DNA of 64,000 nucleotides from Pseudomonas multiresinivorans (GCF_012971725.1 NZ_CP048833.1:2852001-2916000); one strand, 5' to 3'; shown: positions 28,824-37,485, numbered from the stretch's first letter. A program made the numbers and translations. Notes: a model not told the origin generated them from the letters alone.

Positions 28824-29851
28824 GCCGGGATCTCCTGTGCGCTGACGCGCTGTTGGCGCGGTTGCCAGCCCAGTGCGGGGGCGATGTCGCGGGCGACGGT
28901 TTCCAGGTGGCGCAGGGCTTCGGCGAAGCCAGTCGAGGTGGTCTGCACCTGGACGATCAGTTGGTCATCGGCGCCCAGCGGTGCTTCCGCGCGCAGCTGC
29001 TGGGCGATCTTTGCCGGGTCGCCGTGCAGCACGCCCAAGGCATCGAGCACCGCTTCGAAGCCTTGGGCCGGGTCGGCGTGAGCGATGCCGATACGCCGCT
29101 GGCGCTCGACGTAGGTGAGGATGTCCTGGCGCAATGTTGTGCCTTCTGCGGCGGCATCGCGGCCGGGGAAAACGGCGCGCACCAGGGCCACGCGCGGTGA
29201 TCCGCTGTGGGTGGGATTCCAGGCCCGGCGGTAGCGCTCGATCACCTGCAAGCGCGGCTCGGCGCCGGCCGTGGGGTTGGGCGCGAGGATCAGCCCGTTG
29301 CCGCGCGCGGCGACCTGTTCGACGCGCGATGTGGCTTCCCACAGGCGCTGCTCCAGTCCGCTGGCCGCAGGGCGCAGCACGCGGCCCTCTGCGTTCAGCG
29401 GCTCACCAGCCAGGGCCTGGCGCAGGCGTTCCAGGCGCTGGTCGTACTGCGTGTGGCGGCCTTCCAGACTCTGGCCGAAGGCGGTGAAGCTGTCCGGGTC
29501 GAAGCCCGCGCCCAGGCCCAGTTGCAGGCGGCCCTGGCTGAGCAGGTCGAGCACTGCGGCGTCCTCGGCCAGGCGCAGGGCATTCTCCTGGTTGAGCACA
29601 ATGATGCCGGTGCCCAACTGGATATGCCGGGTGCGTTCGGCCGCCGCGCTGAGCAGCACCAGTGGCGAAGGCAGGCGGCCGTTCTCGCTGGCGAAGTGGT
29701 GCTGGGCCAGCCAGCCGCTGTCGAAGCCCAGTTCCTCGGCGGCCTCGAACAGTTCCAAGGTCTGCTGGTATAGGCGCGGCTCGAATTGCGGGGCGTACAC
29801 GCGGTTGAGGAAGCCCAGGCGGAAGCTGCTGTGGGGAGTGCGGCGGGTCAT
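28820..29851 (-). CDS. LLM-class flavin-dependent monooxygenase
   Basis: A 343-residue luciferase-fold protein beginning MTRRTPHSSFRLGFLNRVYAP. It shares GFDSGWLAQHHFASENGRLPSP, LRLAEDAAVLDLLSQGRLQLGLGAGFD and a C-terminal LETVARDIAPALGW with the gene at 27795, indicating tandem duplication. The ATG at 29851 overlaps the SurE gene stop by four bases. A longer open frame upstream lies inside surE and is not real. Presumed organosulfur monooxygenase with unknown substrate range. Confidence 0.85.
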   Translation of the reverse strand: MTRRTPHSSFRLGFLNRVYAPQFEPRLYQQTLELFEAAEELGFDSGWLAQHHFASENGRLPSPLVLLSAAAERTRHIQLGTGIIVLNQENALRLAEDAAVLDLLSQGRLQLGLGAGFDPDSFTAFGQSLEGRHTQYDQRLERLRQALAGEPLNAEGRVLRPAASGLEQRLWEATSRVEQVAARGNGLILAPNPTAGAEPRLQVIERYRRAWNPTHSGSPRVALVRAVFPGRDAAAEGTTLRQDILTYVERQRRIGIAHADPAQGFEAVLDALGVLHGDPAKIAQQLRAEAPLGADDQLIVQVQTTSTGFAEALRHLETVARDIAPALGWQPRQQRVSAQEIPA

Positions 29852-30792
29852 GGCTTTTGCTCCGTGAGAGTGGCCTGGCCCAGCAGCGGCATCAGCGCGG
29901 CACCGATGCGCTCGCTGTCGGCCGGTGCGCCGGGCAGGGCGTTGAACGGGCTGAGGGTGAGGTAGCCCTTGGCGACCCACACCGCTTCGTCCTCGGCGTT
30001 GCTCGCATCCGGTGGCGGTGACCAGGCGAAGCCGATGCCTGGCTTGCCGGCCATCTTCGCGTCGAGCTTGCCGAGGTCTTCGGTGTAGAGGGCGTGGAAG
30101 GGCACGTAGCTGCCGATGCGGGTCAGCCGCGCGCCCTGGAGTTTTTCCAGCGGCGGCAGGTTGAGGTTCAGGCCCACGCCCTTGGGCAGCAGCGCACCGT
30201 CGGGCTGGCGGTGCTCGTCCAGCGCGTCCACCAGGCGGGTGACGATGGCGGCGATGCGCGGGCTGTCCTGTTCCTTCAGGTCGGCGCTGACGGCGAGTGC
30301 AGGCACGCCGGAGAGCACGGCGACGCTGGCAGCATTGAAGGTGCCCGAGGCATTGTTGAGGGCGCCGAGGTTGTTGCCGGGGTTGGGGCCCACGATGACC
30401 AGGTCCGGGTGCGGCAGGACTTTTTCCAGCCCAAGCAACACCGCCATCACCGGCGTGCCGCTGATGCGGATGTCCACCTCCTTGCCTGCGCAGCTATCGG
30501 TTTCGCAAACGCCTTTCTCGATGGTGGTGAGGTAGTAGCTGTCGGGATAGGCCGGGTCGTCGTCGCGGCCGACCTGCGTCTCGCGGCCGAAGAAGAACGC
30601 GCCGCCGCGTGCGCTCTGGTCGCTGTAGGGCGCGGCGATGCGCACGGTGTGCCCGTCGGCCTTGAGCGCGGTGTACAACGCGCGGATGTTCGGATGGCGG
30701 TAGCCGTCGTCGTTGCTGAGCAGGATGTTCAGCGCGAACGCCGGCTGTGCGAGGGCGCAGCCGGCGGCCAGCAGCAGGGGCGCGAACCTCAT
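29848..30792 (-). CDS. Exported SurE-like nucleotidase/phosphatase
   Basis: A 314-residue SurE-family hydrolase (ILLSNDDGYRHPNIRALYTAL with the catalytic acidic NDDG, metal-binding PNPGNNLGALNNASGTFNAA). Typical SurE is about 250 residues and cytoplasmic. This one begins with a Sec-type signal MRFAPLLLAAGCALAQPAFA and is probably periplasmic. It is embedded between monooxygenase genes with ATGA overlaps on both sides, so it is co-expressed with organosulfur catabolism. It might dephosphorylate an imported phosphorylated or nucleotide-linked compound. Substrate not deducible. Confidence 0.85.
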   Translation of the reverse strand: MRFAPLLLAAGCALAQPAFALNILLSNDDGYRHPNIRALYTALKADGHTVRIAAPYSDQSARGGAFFFGRETQVGRDDDPAYPDSYYLTTIEKGVCETDSCAGKEVDIRISGTPVMAVLLGLEKVLPHPDLVIVGPNPGNNLGALNNASGTFNAASVAVLSGVPALAVSADLKEQDSPRIAAIVTRLVDALDEHRQPDGALLPKGVGLNLNLPPLEKLQGARLTRIGSYVPFHALYTEDLGKLDAKMAGKPGIGFAWSPPPDASNAEDEAVWVAKGYLTLSPFNALPGAPADSERIGAALMPLLGQATLTEQKP

Positions 30793-32123
30793 GCCGCGCT
30801 CCCGGCGAAACGATTGGCCGGGCGCGCCAGGCCAAGGTTCTCGCGCAGGGTCGCGCCCTCATACTCGCGGCGCAGCAGGCCGCGCTCCTGCAGCAGCGGC
30901 ACCACCTCGTCGACGAATACCTCGATGCCGCCCGGCAGGTATGGGAAGAACACGTTGAAGCCATCGCAGGCGCGCGCCTGGAACCAGGCGTCGAAGGTGT
31001 CGGCAATGTCTTCGGCGGTGCCGATCACCGGGTTGCCACCGGCCAGGCGTAGGTACAGCTGACGAATCGTCAGGCCCTCGTTGCGCGCCAGTTCCAGCAC
31101 CTTGTCGCGGCGGCTGCCGCGCTGGCCGACCGGGGTTTCCGGCAGCGGGCCGTCGAGGTCGTGGGCGGAGAGGTCGATGTCCTCGCCGAGAGTGTCGGCC
31201 AGCAGGCGCAGGCCGAGCACCGGGTCCACCAGGCTCTGGAATTCCTCGAACAGCTCGCGGGCCTCTTCGCGGGTGCGGCCGATGAAGGGCGTGATGCCGG
31301 GGAGGATCTTGATGCCGTTCGGGTCGCGGCCCAGCGCGGCGGCGCGTTGCTTCACGTCGGTGTAGAAAGCCTGGGCGGCGGGGATGGTCTCGGCCATGGC
31401 GAAAATCACCTCGGCCACCCGCGCGGCCAGCGCCTTGCCGGCATCCGAGGCGCCGGCCTGCACCAGCACCGGGTGCCCCTGGGGCGGGCGCGCCACGTTG
31501 AGCGGGCCGCGCACCGAGAAGTACTCGCCCTTGTGGTCGAGCACATGCAGCTTGGCCGGGTCGAAGTACTGCCCACTGGCCTTGTCGCGCAGGAAGGCGT
31601 CGTCCTCCCAGCTGTCCCAGAGGCCCTTGACCACGTCGTGGAATTCCTCGGCGCGGCGGTAGCGCTCGGCGTGGTCGATGTGCGCTTCGCGGCCGAAGTT
31701 CCAGGCCTCGTCGGAGACCACCGACGTCACCAGGTTCCAGGCGGCGCGGCCCTTGGACAGGTAGTCCAGCGAGGCGAACTTGCGGGCGATGTGGTACGGC
31801 TCGTTGTAGCTGGTGGTGGCGGTGGCGATCAGACCGATGCGGCTGGTGACGGCAGCCAGTGCGGCCATCAGGGTCAGCGGCTCGAAGTGTTCGCCGCGCG
31901 CGGTGCGACTCAGGGCGTCGAGGTGATGGCCCCAGAGGGCGACCACGTCGGCGACGAACAGCGCGTCGAAGCGGCCGCGTTCGGCGGTCTGTGCCACCTG
32001 CTTGAAGTAGTCGAAGTCCAGGCTGGCGTCGGCCTGCGCCTTGGGGTGGCGCCAGGCGGCGACGTGGTGGCCGCTGTTGGCGAGGAAGGCGCCGAGCTTG
32101 AGCTGGTCGGTGCGGCGGGTCAT
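30789..32123 (-). CDS. NtaA/SnaA/DszA-family flavin monooxygenase
   Basis: A 444-residue large-subunit-type luciferase-family monooxygenase. It has the characteristic LGAFLANSGHHVAAWRHP start, FEPLTLMAALAAVTSRIGLIATATTSYNEPYHIARKFASLDYLSKGRAAWNLVTS, and the end FNVFFPYLPGGIEVFVDEVVPLLQERGLLRREYEG. Members oxidise nitrilotriacetate, dibenzothiophene sulfone, dimethylsulfide and related compounds. The start is the ATG at 32123. The open frame to 33452 is antisense-like sequence from the receptor gene. It lies 56 bases after the TonB receptor and overlaps SurE by four. Confidence 0.92.
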   Translation of the reverse strand: MTRRTDQLKLGAFLANSGHHVAAWRHPKAQADASLDFDYFKQVAQTAERGRFDALFVADVVALWGHHLDALSRTARGEHFEPLTLMAALAAVTSRIGLIATATTSYNEPYHIARKFASLDYLSKGRAAWNLVTSVVSDEAWNFGREAHIDHAERYRRAEEFHDVVKGLWDSWEDDAFLRDKASGQYFDPAKLHVLDHKGEYFSVRGPLNVARPPQGHPVLVQAGASDAGKALAARVAEVIFAMAETIPAAQAFYTDVKQRAAALGRDPNGIKILPGITPFIGRTREEARELFEEFQSLVDPVLGLRLLADTLGEDIDLSAHDLDGPLPETPVGQRGSRRDKVLELARNEGLTIRQLYLRLAGGNPVIGTAEDIADTFDAWFQARACDGFNVFFPYLPGGIEVFVDEVVPLLQERGLLRREYEGATLRENLGLARPANRFAGSAA

Positions 32124-32179
32124 GTCGTGTCTCCCGTTCGAGGCGGGCGCCGCGAGGGCGCCCGCTGGCTTGCGCCGGG

Positions 32180-34627
32180 TCAGAAGTTGTAGGCCAGGCC
32201 CGTGTACCAGTAGCCGCCGGTGGTGCCGTAGGGCGAGAAGTTGCCGTACGGGAAGGCGCCGGAGGTGCTGGGCAGGTTCGTGCGGTCGGGGTAGACGTTG
32301 AACAGGTTGTTGGCCCCGGCGGTGAGCGTCAGGTTGCGGGTCAGGTGGTAGTCGACGTTGAGGTCGGTGATCCACTGCGGGTCGAAGGTGCGGTCGTAGA
32401 CCTCGGCGGTGCCGTACTGGGTGTACTCGCCGTAACGGGTCAGGTTCAGGCTCACGTCGAACTGGCCGATGCTCCAGTCGGCGCCCAGCAGCAGGCGCGA
32501 TTCCGGCTGGCCGTGCTTGAGGTTGCCCTGGCGCTGGCGGTCGTAGCCGCCGTCCGGGCCGAGGGCGGACTGGGCCACGGAGGAGGCGTGGATCTTGTCG
32601 ATCTCGGTGGTGTTCCAGTTGAAGCCGGCGTTGTAGCGGATGCTGCCGTAGGCACCCAGTTCCTGGCGGTAGTCGCCGACGATGTCGACGCCACGGGTGG
32701 TGGTGTCCAGGGCGTTGGTGAAGTAGGTGACGTACTGGTTGGGGTTGAGCCCGGCGTCGACCAGGATGTCGCGGATCGCCGTGGTGCCGCCCAGATAGCC
32801 GGTCTGGGCGATGCGGTCGCGAATCTTGATCTGGTAGGCGTCGATGGTCAGGCTGCTGGCCGGGGTCGGCTGCAGGGTCAGGCCGACGCTGTAGTTGGTG
32901 GATTTCTCCGGCTTGAGGGTGGAGGCGCCCAGGGCCTTGGCCACATCCGAGTCCACTGCCACGTTGCGGTAGTCCAGCAGGTTGCCGTTGACGCTGCTCT
33001 GCGAGGTCGAGCTGTAGATCTGCTGGGCCAGCGATGGCGCGCGGAAGCCGGTGCTGGCGGTACCGCGCACGGCCAGGATCGGCGTCAGCTGGTAGCGGGT
33101 GGAGAGCTTGCCGTTGGTGGTCACGCCCGAGCCATCGTTGTAGTGCTCGTAGCGCCCGGCGAGGTCGACGTGCCACTTGTCGGTGAAGTCCTGGCCGATC
33201 TCGCCGTAGCCGGCGTAGCTGGTGCGGCCCTTGGAGGCGGCGTCGGCCGGGGTGGTGCCGGCGCCGGAGATGGTGCCGGGGGCGATCAGCGCGCCGTTGG
33301 CGCCGTACTGGTAGTCGCCGTAGCCGTAGGAGGCGTACTCGCCCTTGCCGATCTTGTAGTTCTCGTAGCGGTGTTCCAGGCCCCAGGAAACCTGCGTGGG
33401 CTTGGCCAGGCCCAGGTCGAAGGCGCGGGTCAGGTCGAGGTTGCTGGTCCACTGGCTGAAGGTCTTCACGCCGGTGTCGACGTTGGTCGGCGAGTCCGCG
33501 CCGTAGCTCAAGTTGTAGGTGTCGGTCAGCGTGGCGCGGGCATGGTCCTGACCGTAGGTGGTGGAGAGGTCGTAGTCCCAGCCGGCCGCCTCGCCCTTGC
33601 CGCCGAAGGCGAACTGGAAGTCGTTCTCGATGAACCGCAGGTCGTCCTCGATGCCCTCGGGGTAGGGCGTCGGGATGCCGTTGAAGCTCGCCGGCTGGTG
33701 GAACGCCAGCGGCTTGGACGACTCGCGGTTGGTGTAGGTGGAGAAGGAGTACAGGGTCAGCGCGTCGTTCACCGGCAGCTCGGCGTTGTAGCCCAGGCTG
33801 AAGTTCTCCACCTTCGGCAGGCCGGTGCCGTAGTAGGTGTGCTGCAGGCTGGTGTTGCCGGCGGAGTCGGTATAGGGCGCGTTGTCGGAGCGGTCGGAGA
33901 CGTTCTGGTGCTTGTAGTCCAGGGCGAGGTTGACGAAGCCTTCGTTGCCCAGTTCGAAGCCGATGTTGCCGCTCTGCCGGGCGGTTTCGCCGTCGCCGTT
34001 CTCGTAGTTCTGCCCGTAGGTGGTGGCCAGTCGGCCGCCGTGGTCGGTCTGCTTGAGCACCACGTTGATGACCCCGCCGATGGCGTCGGAGCCGTACTGC
34101 GCCGAGGCGCCGTCACGCAGGACTTCGACGTGGTCCACCAGGGCGGTGGGGATCATGTCCAGGTCCACCGGCTGCGAGCCGGAGTTGAGGTAGGTGCCGT
34201 TGTTGAGCAGCGCGCTGTTGTGCCGGCGCTTGCCGTTGACCAGTACCAGCACCTGGTCGCCGTTGAGGCCGCGCAGGCTGATCGGGCGCACCACCGAGGT
34301 GGAACCGAAGCCGGAGGAGGCCGGCAGGTTCAGCGAAGGCAGAACGCGGCTCAGGGCACGGGTCAGGTCGCCCTGGCCGGTGGCTTCGAGTTGCTTGCTG
34401 GAGATGACGTCGACCGGCGCCGGGCTGTCGGCCAGGGTGCGCGCCTGCCCACGGTTTCCGACCACCACCACGGTGCTCAGGCGATTGTCGGCGCTGGTCT
34501 TGCCGGTTTCGGCGTCGGTGTCGGCGGCGAGCGCCGGCAGGGCCTGGGTGATGGCGAGGAACAGAAGGCTATGGGTGAACAGCGTGCGGGCGGTCGATAT
34601 GCTCCGGGCACGGGTGACTGCGGTCAT
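32180..34627 (-). CDS. TonB-dependent receptor heading the organosulfur operon
   Basis: An 815-residue outer-membrane receptor with a signal peptide (ending ALPALA near 35), a TonB-box-like STVVVVGNRGQ (51-61), a plug with VLVLVNGKRRHNSALL and VEVLRDGASAQYGSDAIGGVINVVL, and a barrel ending GLAYNF. Same subfamily as the receptor at 10167. It is the first gene downstream of the minus-strand sigma-54 promoter at 34788-34802, with a leader of about 150 bases, and precedes six coupled genes for monooxygenases and SurE. It likely imports the sulfur compound across the outer membrane. Ligand unknown. Confidence 0.92.
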   Translation of the reverse strand: MTAVTRARSISTARTLFTHSLLFLAITQALPALAADTDAETGKTSADNRLSTVVVVGNRGQARTLADSPAPVDVISSKQLEATGQGDLTRALSRVLPSLNLPASSGFGSTSVVRPISLRGLNGDQVLVLVNGKRRHNSALLNNGTYLNSGSQPVDLDMIPTALVDHVEVLRDGASAQYGSDAIGGVINVVLKQTDHGGRLATTYGQNYENGDGETARQSGNIGFELGNEGFVNLALDYKHQNVSDRSDNAPYTDSAGNTSLQHTYYGTGLPKVENFSLGYNAELPVNDALTLYSFSTYTNRESSKPLAFHQPASFNGIPTPYPEGIEDDLRFIENDFQFAFGGKGEAAGWDYDLSTTYGQDHARATLTDTYNLSYGADSPTNVDTGVKTFSQWTSNLDLTRAFDLGLAKPTQVSWGLEHRYENYKIGKGEYASYGYGDYQYGANGALIAPGTISGAGTTPADAASKGRTSYAGYGEIGQDFTDKWHVDLAGRYEHYNDGSGVTTNGKLSTRYQLTPILAVRGTASTGFRAPSLAQQIYSSTSQSSVNGNLLDYRNVAVDSDVAKALGASTLKPEKSTNYSVGLTLQPTPASSLTIDAYQIKIRDRIAQTGYLGGTTAIRDILVDAGLNPNQYVTYFTNALDTTTRGVDIVGDYRQELGAYGSIRYNAGFNWNTTEIDKIHASSVAQSALGPDGGYDRQRQGNLKHGQPESRLLLGADWSIGQFDVSLNLTRYGEYTQYGTAEVYDRTFDPQWITDLNVDYHLTRNLTLTAGANNLFNVYPDRTNLPSTSGAFPYGNFSPYGTTGGYWYTGLAYNF

Positions 34628-34787
34628 GGTTACGCTCCAAGGTTTTCTCCCGGCTGGCGCCCGTCTGGGTGGCCGCTGCGGGTTATCGTGTCGACGGCAT
34701 CGGGGCCGCGTTGGCGAACGGCTTGTTGCTGGGAGTGACTGGTCGCGTTCAGTCGGAAGGCAGGCTCAAGCTCATGACGCTGACAAG

Positions 34788-34802
34788 GCAAGCGCTGTGC
34801 CA
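34788..34802 (-). promoter_or_regulatory. Sigma-54 promoter for the TonB/monooxygenase operon
   Basis: Read on the minus strand: TGGCACAGCGCTTGC. This matches the -24/-12 consensus TGGCACG-N4-TTGC except A at the seventh position, with exact spacing. The predicted transcript start is near 34776, about 150 bases before the receptor ATG. Confidence 0.8.
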
Positions 34803-34987
34803 GCCTGGAAAGGCCTTGTGTTTCATGGGCTTGCGCGGCGCGCCGGAAATTCCCTGCTGGGTTTGCAGCAGCGCCGCTCCAGGCTGTTGATTTTCCCCCA
34901 GCCAGTGACGGTGGGCTGGTGCGCGGCGACGTGATGCTGCATTTGCAGCAATGGGCACGCAGGCTGTTTCGGGTTTCTGACGGGCGC

Positions 34988-35003
34988 TGGCACAGGCCTT
35001 GCT
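34988..35003 (+). promoter_or_regulatory. Sigma-54 promoter for the S58 peptidase gene
   Basis: TGGCACAGGCCTTGCT has correct -24/-12 spacing, with the GG and GC dinucleotides 12 bases apart. The predicted start is near 35014, giving a short leader to the ATG at 35040. Confidence 0.8.
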
Positions 35004-35039
35004 CTGACGCTGCTTTCCCTTGTCTGCCTGGAGAGACGC

Positions 35040-36032
35040 ATGCCCAGACCCGGCCCGCGCAACCTGATCACCGATATTCCCGGCCTGCTGGTTGGCCACG
35101 CCACCGATGAACGCGTGCGGAGCGGCGTGACCGTTCTACGCCCGAACGGCGTATGGACCGCCAGCGTCGACATTCGCGGCGGCGGCCCCGGCGGGCGCGA
35201 GTCCGCCGCGCTGGAGCCGGAGAACATGGTGGGGCAGTTGCATGCGCTGGTGTTTTCCGGTGGCTCGGTGTTCGGCCTGGGCGCGGCCGATGGCGTCAGT
35301 GCGGAGCTGTCGGCGCGCAATATCGGCCTGCACCTGAAGGCCGGCTCGCCGGCGATTCCCATCGTGCCGGCGGCGGTGCTGCATGACCTCGCCAACGGCG
35401 GCGACAAGGGTTGGGGTATCGACCCGCCGTACCGCGAACTGGGCCGTGAGGCACTGGCCAATCTGGACGTGGAGTTTGCCCTTGGCGCGGTGGGGGCCGG
35501 GCGCGGCGCCATGGCCGGCGTATTGCCCGGCGGGTTGGGCTCGGCCTCGCTGGACCTGGGTGACGGCCTGCTGGTGGGGGCGCTGGTAGTGGCCAACCCC
35601 ATCGGCAGCGTGTACATGCCCGATGGCGAAACCTTCTGGGCCTGGCCCTGGGAGCAGGGCGGCGAATTCGGCGGGCGCGCCCCGACGCAACGCATGGATT
35701 GCAGCGAGCCGATGCCGGAGCTGTCGCGGCTGGACTCCATGGGCCGCCTGCAGGCCGGCGCCAACACCACGCTGGCAGTGGTGGCGTGCAACGCGCGGCT
35801 GAGCACCGCCGAGTGCAAGCGTCTGGCAATCATGGCCCAGGACGGCATCGCCCGCGCGGTGCGGCCGGCACACTTGCCATTCGATGGCGACAGCCTGTTC
35901 GCCATGGCCTCGGGCGAGGTCGAACTGGTGGAGGGTCAGCGCCGCCAGGTGGAGCTGTCGCGCATCGGTTCGGCCGCTGCTGATTGCGTGGCGCGGGCGA
36001 TTGCGCGGGGTGTTTATCTGGCGCGTTCCTGA
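35040..36032 (+). CDS. P1/S58 (DmpA-like) self-processing aminopeptidase-family protein
   Basis: A 330-residue protein of the DmpA/P1 family: NLITDIPGLLVGHATDERVRSGVTVL, FSGGSVFGLGAADGVSAEL, PIVPAAVLHDL and GAGRGAMAG. The conserved GANTTLAVVA segment is where family members self-cleave to expose the nucleophilic Ser/Thr. They release N-terminal D- or beta-amino acids from peptides and amides. GGAG precedes the ATG. It has its own sigma-54 promoter and is divergent from the organosulfur operon, which suggests a role in freeing a sulfur-containing amino compound. No signal peptide, so cytoplasmic. Confidence 0.88.
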   Translation: MPRPGPRNLITDIPGLLVGHATDERVRSGVTVLRPNGVWTASVDIRGGGPGGRESAALEPENMVGQLHALVFSGGSVFGLGAADGVSAELSARNIGLHLKAGSPAIPIVPAAVLHDLANGGDKGWGIDPPYRELGREALANLDVEFALGAVGAGRGAMAGVLPGGLGSASLDLGDGLLVGALVVANPIGSVYMPDGETFWAWPWEQGGEFGGRAPTQRMDCSEPMPELSRLDSMGRLQAGANTTLAVVACNARLSTAECKRLAIMAQDGIARAVRPAHLPFDGDSLFAMASGEVELVEGQRRQVELSRIGSAAADCVARAIARGVYLARS

Positions 36033-36053
36033 GTCCGGTGCGGGCCGGATGCC

Positions 36054-36078
36054 GATCGCGGACGGAGTCCGCTCCTAC
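36054..36078. repeat. REP-like palindromic unit
   Basis: GATCGCGGACGGAGTCCGCT... ending CCTAC, the inverted form of the units at 4330 and 54037, lies between two convergent genes (S58 peptidase and TPR protein). Confidence 0.8.
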
Positions 36079-36117
36079 GCCAGCCCGTGGCGCCGGTGCA
36101 GGAGCGTTGTCGGTGAC

Positions 36118-37485
36118 TCATCGGGCGCCAAGTACCCGCGTCACCCGGCGGGCCGCGCGCGCCGCTTCCTGCGGTAGGCCGAGTGCCATATAGACCTTCT
36201 CCAGATGGCGGTTGCCGGGTACGTCCAGCGCGTCGTAGCGGCGCCGCAACTCCAGCGCCTGTTGTGCCGCCAGCCAGTCGCCGGCGCGCAATTGTGCATC
36301 CAGTTCGATCAGCGCAAAGAGGTCGCGCTGGGCATGGCTGCCGCCGATCTCGCCCAGGCGCGGCAAGGCCTGGCCCAGCCGCCGCGCCGCCAGCGCGTAT
36401 TCACCACGGGCGTGGGCATAGAGGCCTTCGGCGGCGGGCAGGGTGACGTCAGCCCACGCTGTGCGGCTGAAGTCCGGGGCATTACGCGCCTGCTGGCGCA
36501 GGGCTTCGAGCAGTCCGCCGGCTTCCTCCTGCCCGGCGCGGGCCAGGCCGTAGAGGTACTGCAGGCTGAGGAAGGGTTGCACGACGTCTGCACGGCGTTC
36601 GCGCAGGTAAGGCAACAGCGCTTCCCAGCGCGGGCCGACGTCGATGCCGGCGAACTCCAGGCGGGCCAGCAGCGAGACCGCGCCGATCTGGTCCTGGGAG
36701 TATTCGGGGAAGATTCCCCAGACGTGCTGGTCGTAGATATCCAGCACGCGCTGTTGGTTGCCGCGCGCCAGGTGGAACAGCGCCAGGTGCCACCAGTTGT
36801 GGGTGTACATGAAGGAGTTGAGCCCTTGCCAGCCGGCGCTGGCTTCTTCGAGGAACTGCGTGCCTTCCTCGATGCCGCCACGGGTCAGCAGCACATGGGC
36901 GAGGGCGTGTTGCGCCCAGGGCTCGCCGGGCAGCAGTTGCAGGGCGTAGCGCGCCGCCGCTTCGGCCTCCTCCAGCAGATGGCACTGCTCGTAGGCGAAG
37001 GCCAGCATGCCGTAGGCCTGGGGCACCTCAGCCGCGCCTTTCACGGCCTTCAGGGCGATGCGCAGCATGGCCGGGAAATTGCCGCGGTTGAATTCGAAGT
37101 ACTGGTTGAGCTTGGCCGCCAGCAGGTCGCGCGGGTGCTCATCAACCAGCAGTTCGCTCAGGCGCAGCGCCTCGGGCAGGTCGTCTGCGCTCCAGGCCGC
37201 GAGTAGCGCGGTGTAGCGCTCGGCACGGGGAATCCCGGGGCCGGCCGCCCAGGCCCGCTGCAGGTAGCGCGCGGCCAGGCTGGGTGCCTGCGGCGATTCG
37301 GCGAACATCATCAGCAGGCCGGCGAAGGCGTTGGCCAGCACCGAGGCCGGGTCTGCGTCGGCGCCGGCGAGGATATTTTCCGCGCGGGTCTGGTAGGCGA
37401 GTACGCCGCCGGTGAAGTCATCGATGGTCTGGCGGGTGTCTTCGCGCTCGCTGTCGATGGGGTTGCCGAGGTAGTCCTGGGTCAT
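36118..37485 (-). CDS. TTC38-like tetratricopeptide repeat protein
   Basis: A 455-residue all-helical protein with repeated AA/YA.L...G.. units typical of TPRs, and the diagnostic SFMYTHNWWHLALFHLARGNQQRVLDIYDQHVWG block of TTC38-family proteins. Length matches that family (about 450-470). No signal peptide. Function in bacteria is unknown. The start is the ATG at 37485, with GGAG ten bases upstream. The open frame upstream to 37683 crosses the promoter. Its own sigma-54 promoter (37521-37535) lies about 25 bases from the coding start, so it is part of the organosulfur regulon. Confidence 0.82.
   Translation of the reverse strand: MTQDYLGNPIDSEREDTRQTIDDFTGGVLAYQTRAENILAGADADPASVLANAFAGLLMMFAESPQAPSLAARYLQRAWAAGPGIPRAERYTALLAAWSADDLPEALRLSELLVDEHPRDLLAAKLNQYFEFNRGNFPAMLRIALKAVKGAAEVPQAYGMLAFAYEQCHLLEEAEAAARYALQLLPGEPWAQHALAHVLLTRGGIEEGTQFLEEASAGWQGLNSFMYTHNWWHLALFHLARGNQQRVLDIYDQHVWGIFPEYSQDQIGAVSLLARLEFAGIDVGPRWEALLPYLRERRADVVQPFLSLQYLYGLARAGQEEAGGLLEALRQQARNAPDFSRTAWADVTLPAAEGLYAHARGEYALAARRLGQALPRLGEIGGSHAQRDLFALIELDAQLRAGDWLAAQQALELRRRYDALDVPGNRHLEKVYMALGLPQEAARAARRVTRVLGAR

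Larger units (their letters stand above)
34628..35039. promoter_or_regulatory. Divergent regulatory region with two sigma-54 promoters and two activator sites
   Basis: The region between the TonB receptor (minus) and the S58 peptidase (plus). In order it holds the minus-strand sigma-54 promoter (34788-34802), inverted repeat TGCTGGGTTTGCAGCA (34855-34870), inverted repeat TGCTGCATTTGCAGCA (34935-34950) and the plus-strand sigma-54 promoter (34988-35003). The repeats are identical at 14 of 16 positions and 80 bases apart. Each lies about 38-53 bases from its nearer promoter, as expected for enhancer-binding-protein sites. Confidence 0.75.

Noticed and set aside
28820..29980. Longer start for the LLM monooxygenase inside surE
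   Set aside because: The extra 43 residues are Arg/Gly/Pro-rich shadow sequence. The ATG at 29851 begins the conserved fold and forms a normal ATGA overlap.
32345..34738. 797-codon plus-strand frame antisense to the TonB receptor
   Set aside because: High-GC codon bias on the sense strand suppresses stops on the antisense frame. The product is Val/Gly/Ala-rich without recognisable domains, while the minus strand encodes a complete receptor.
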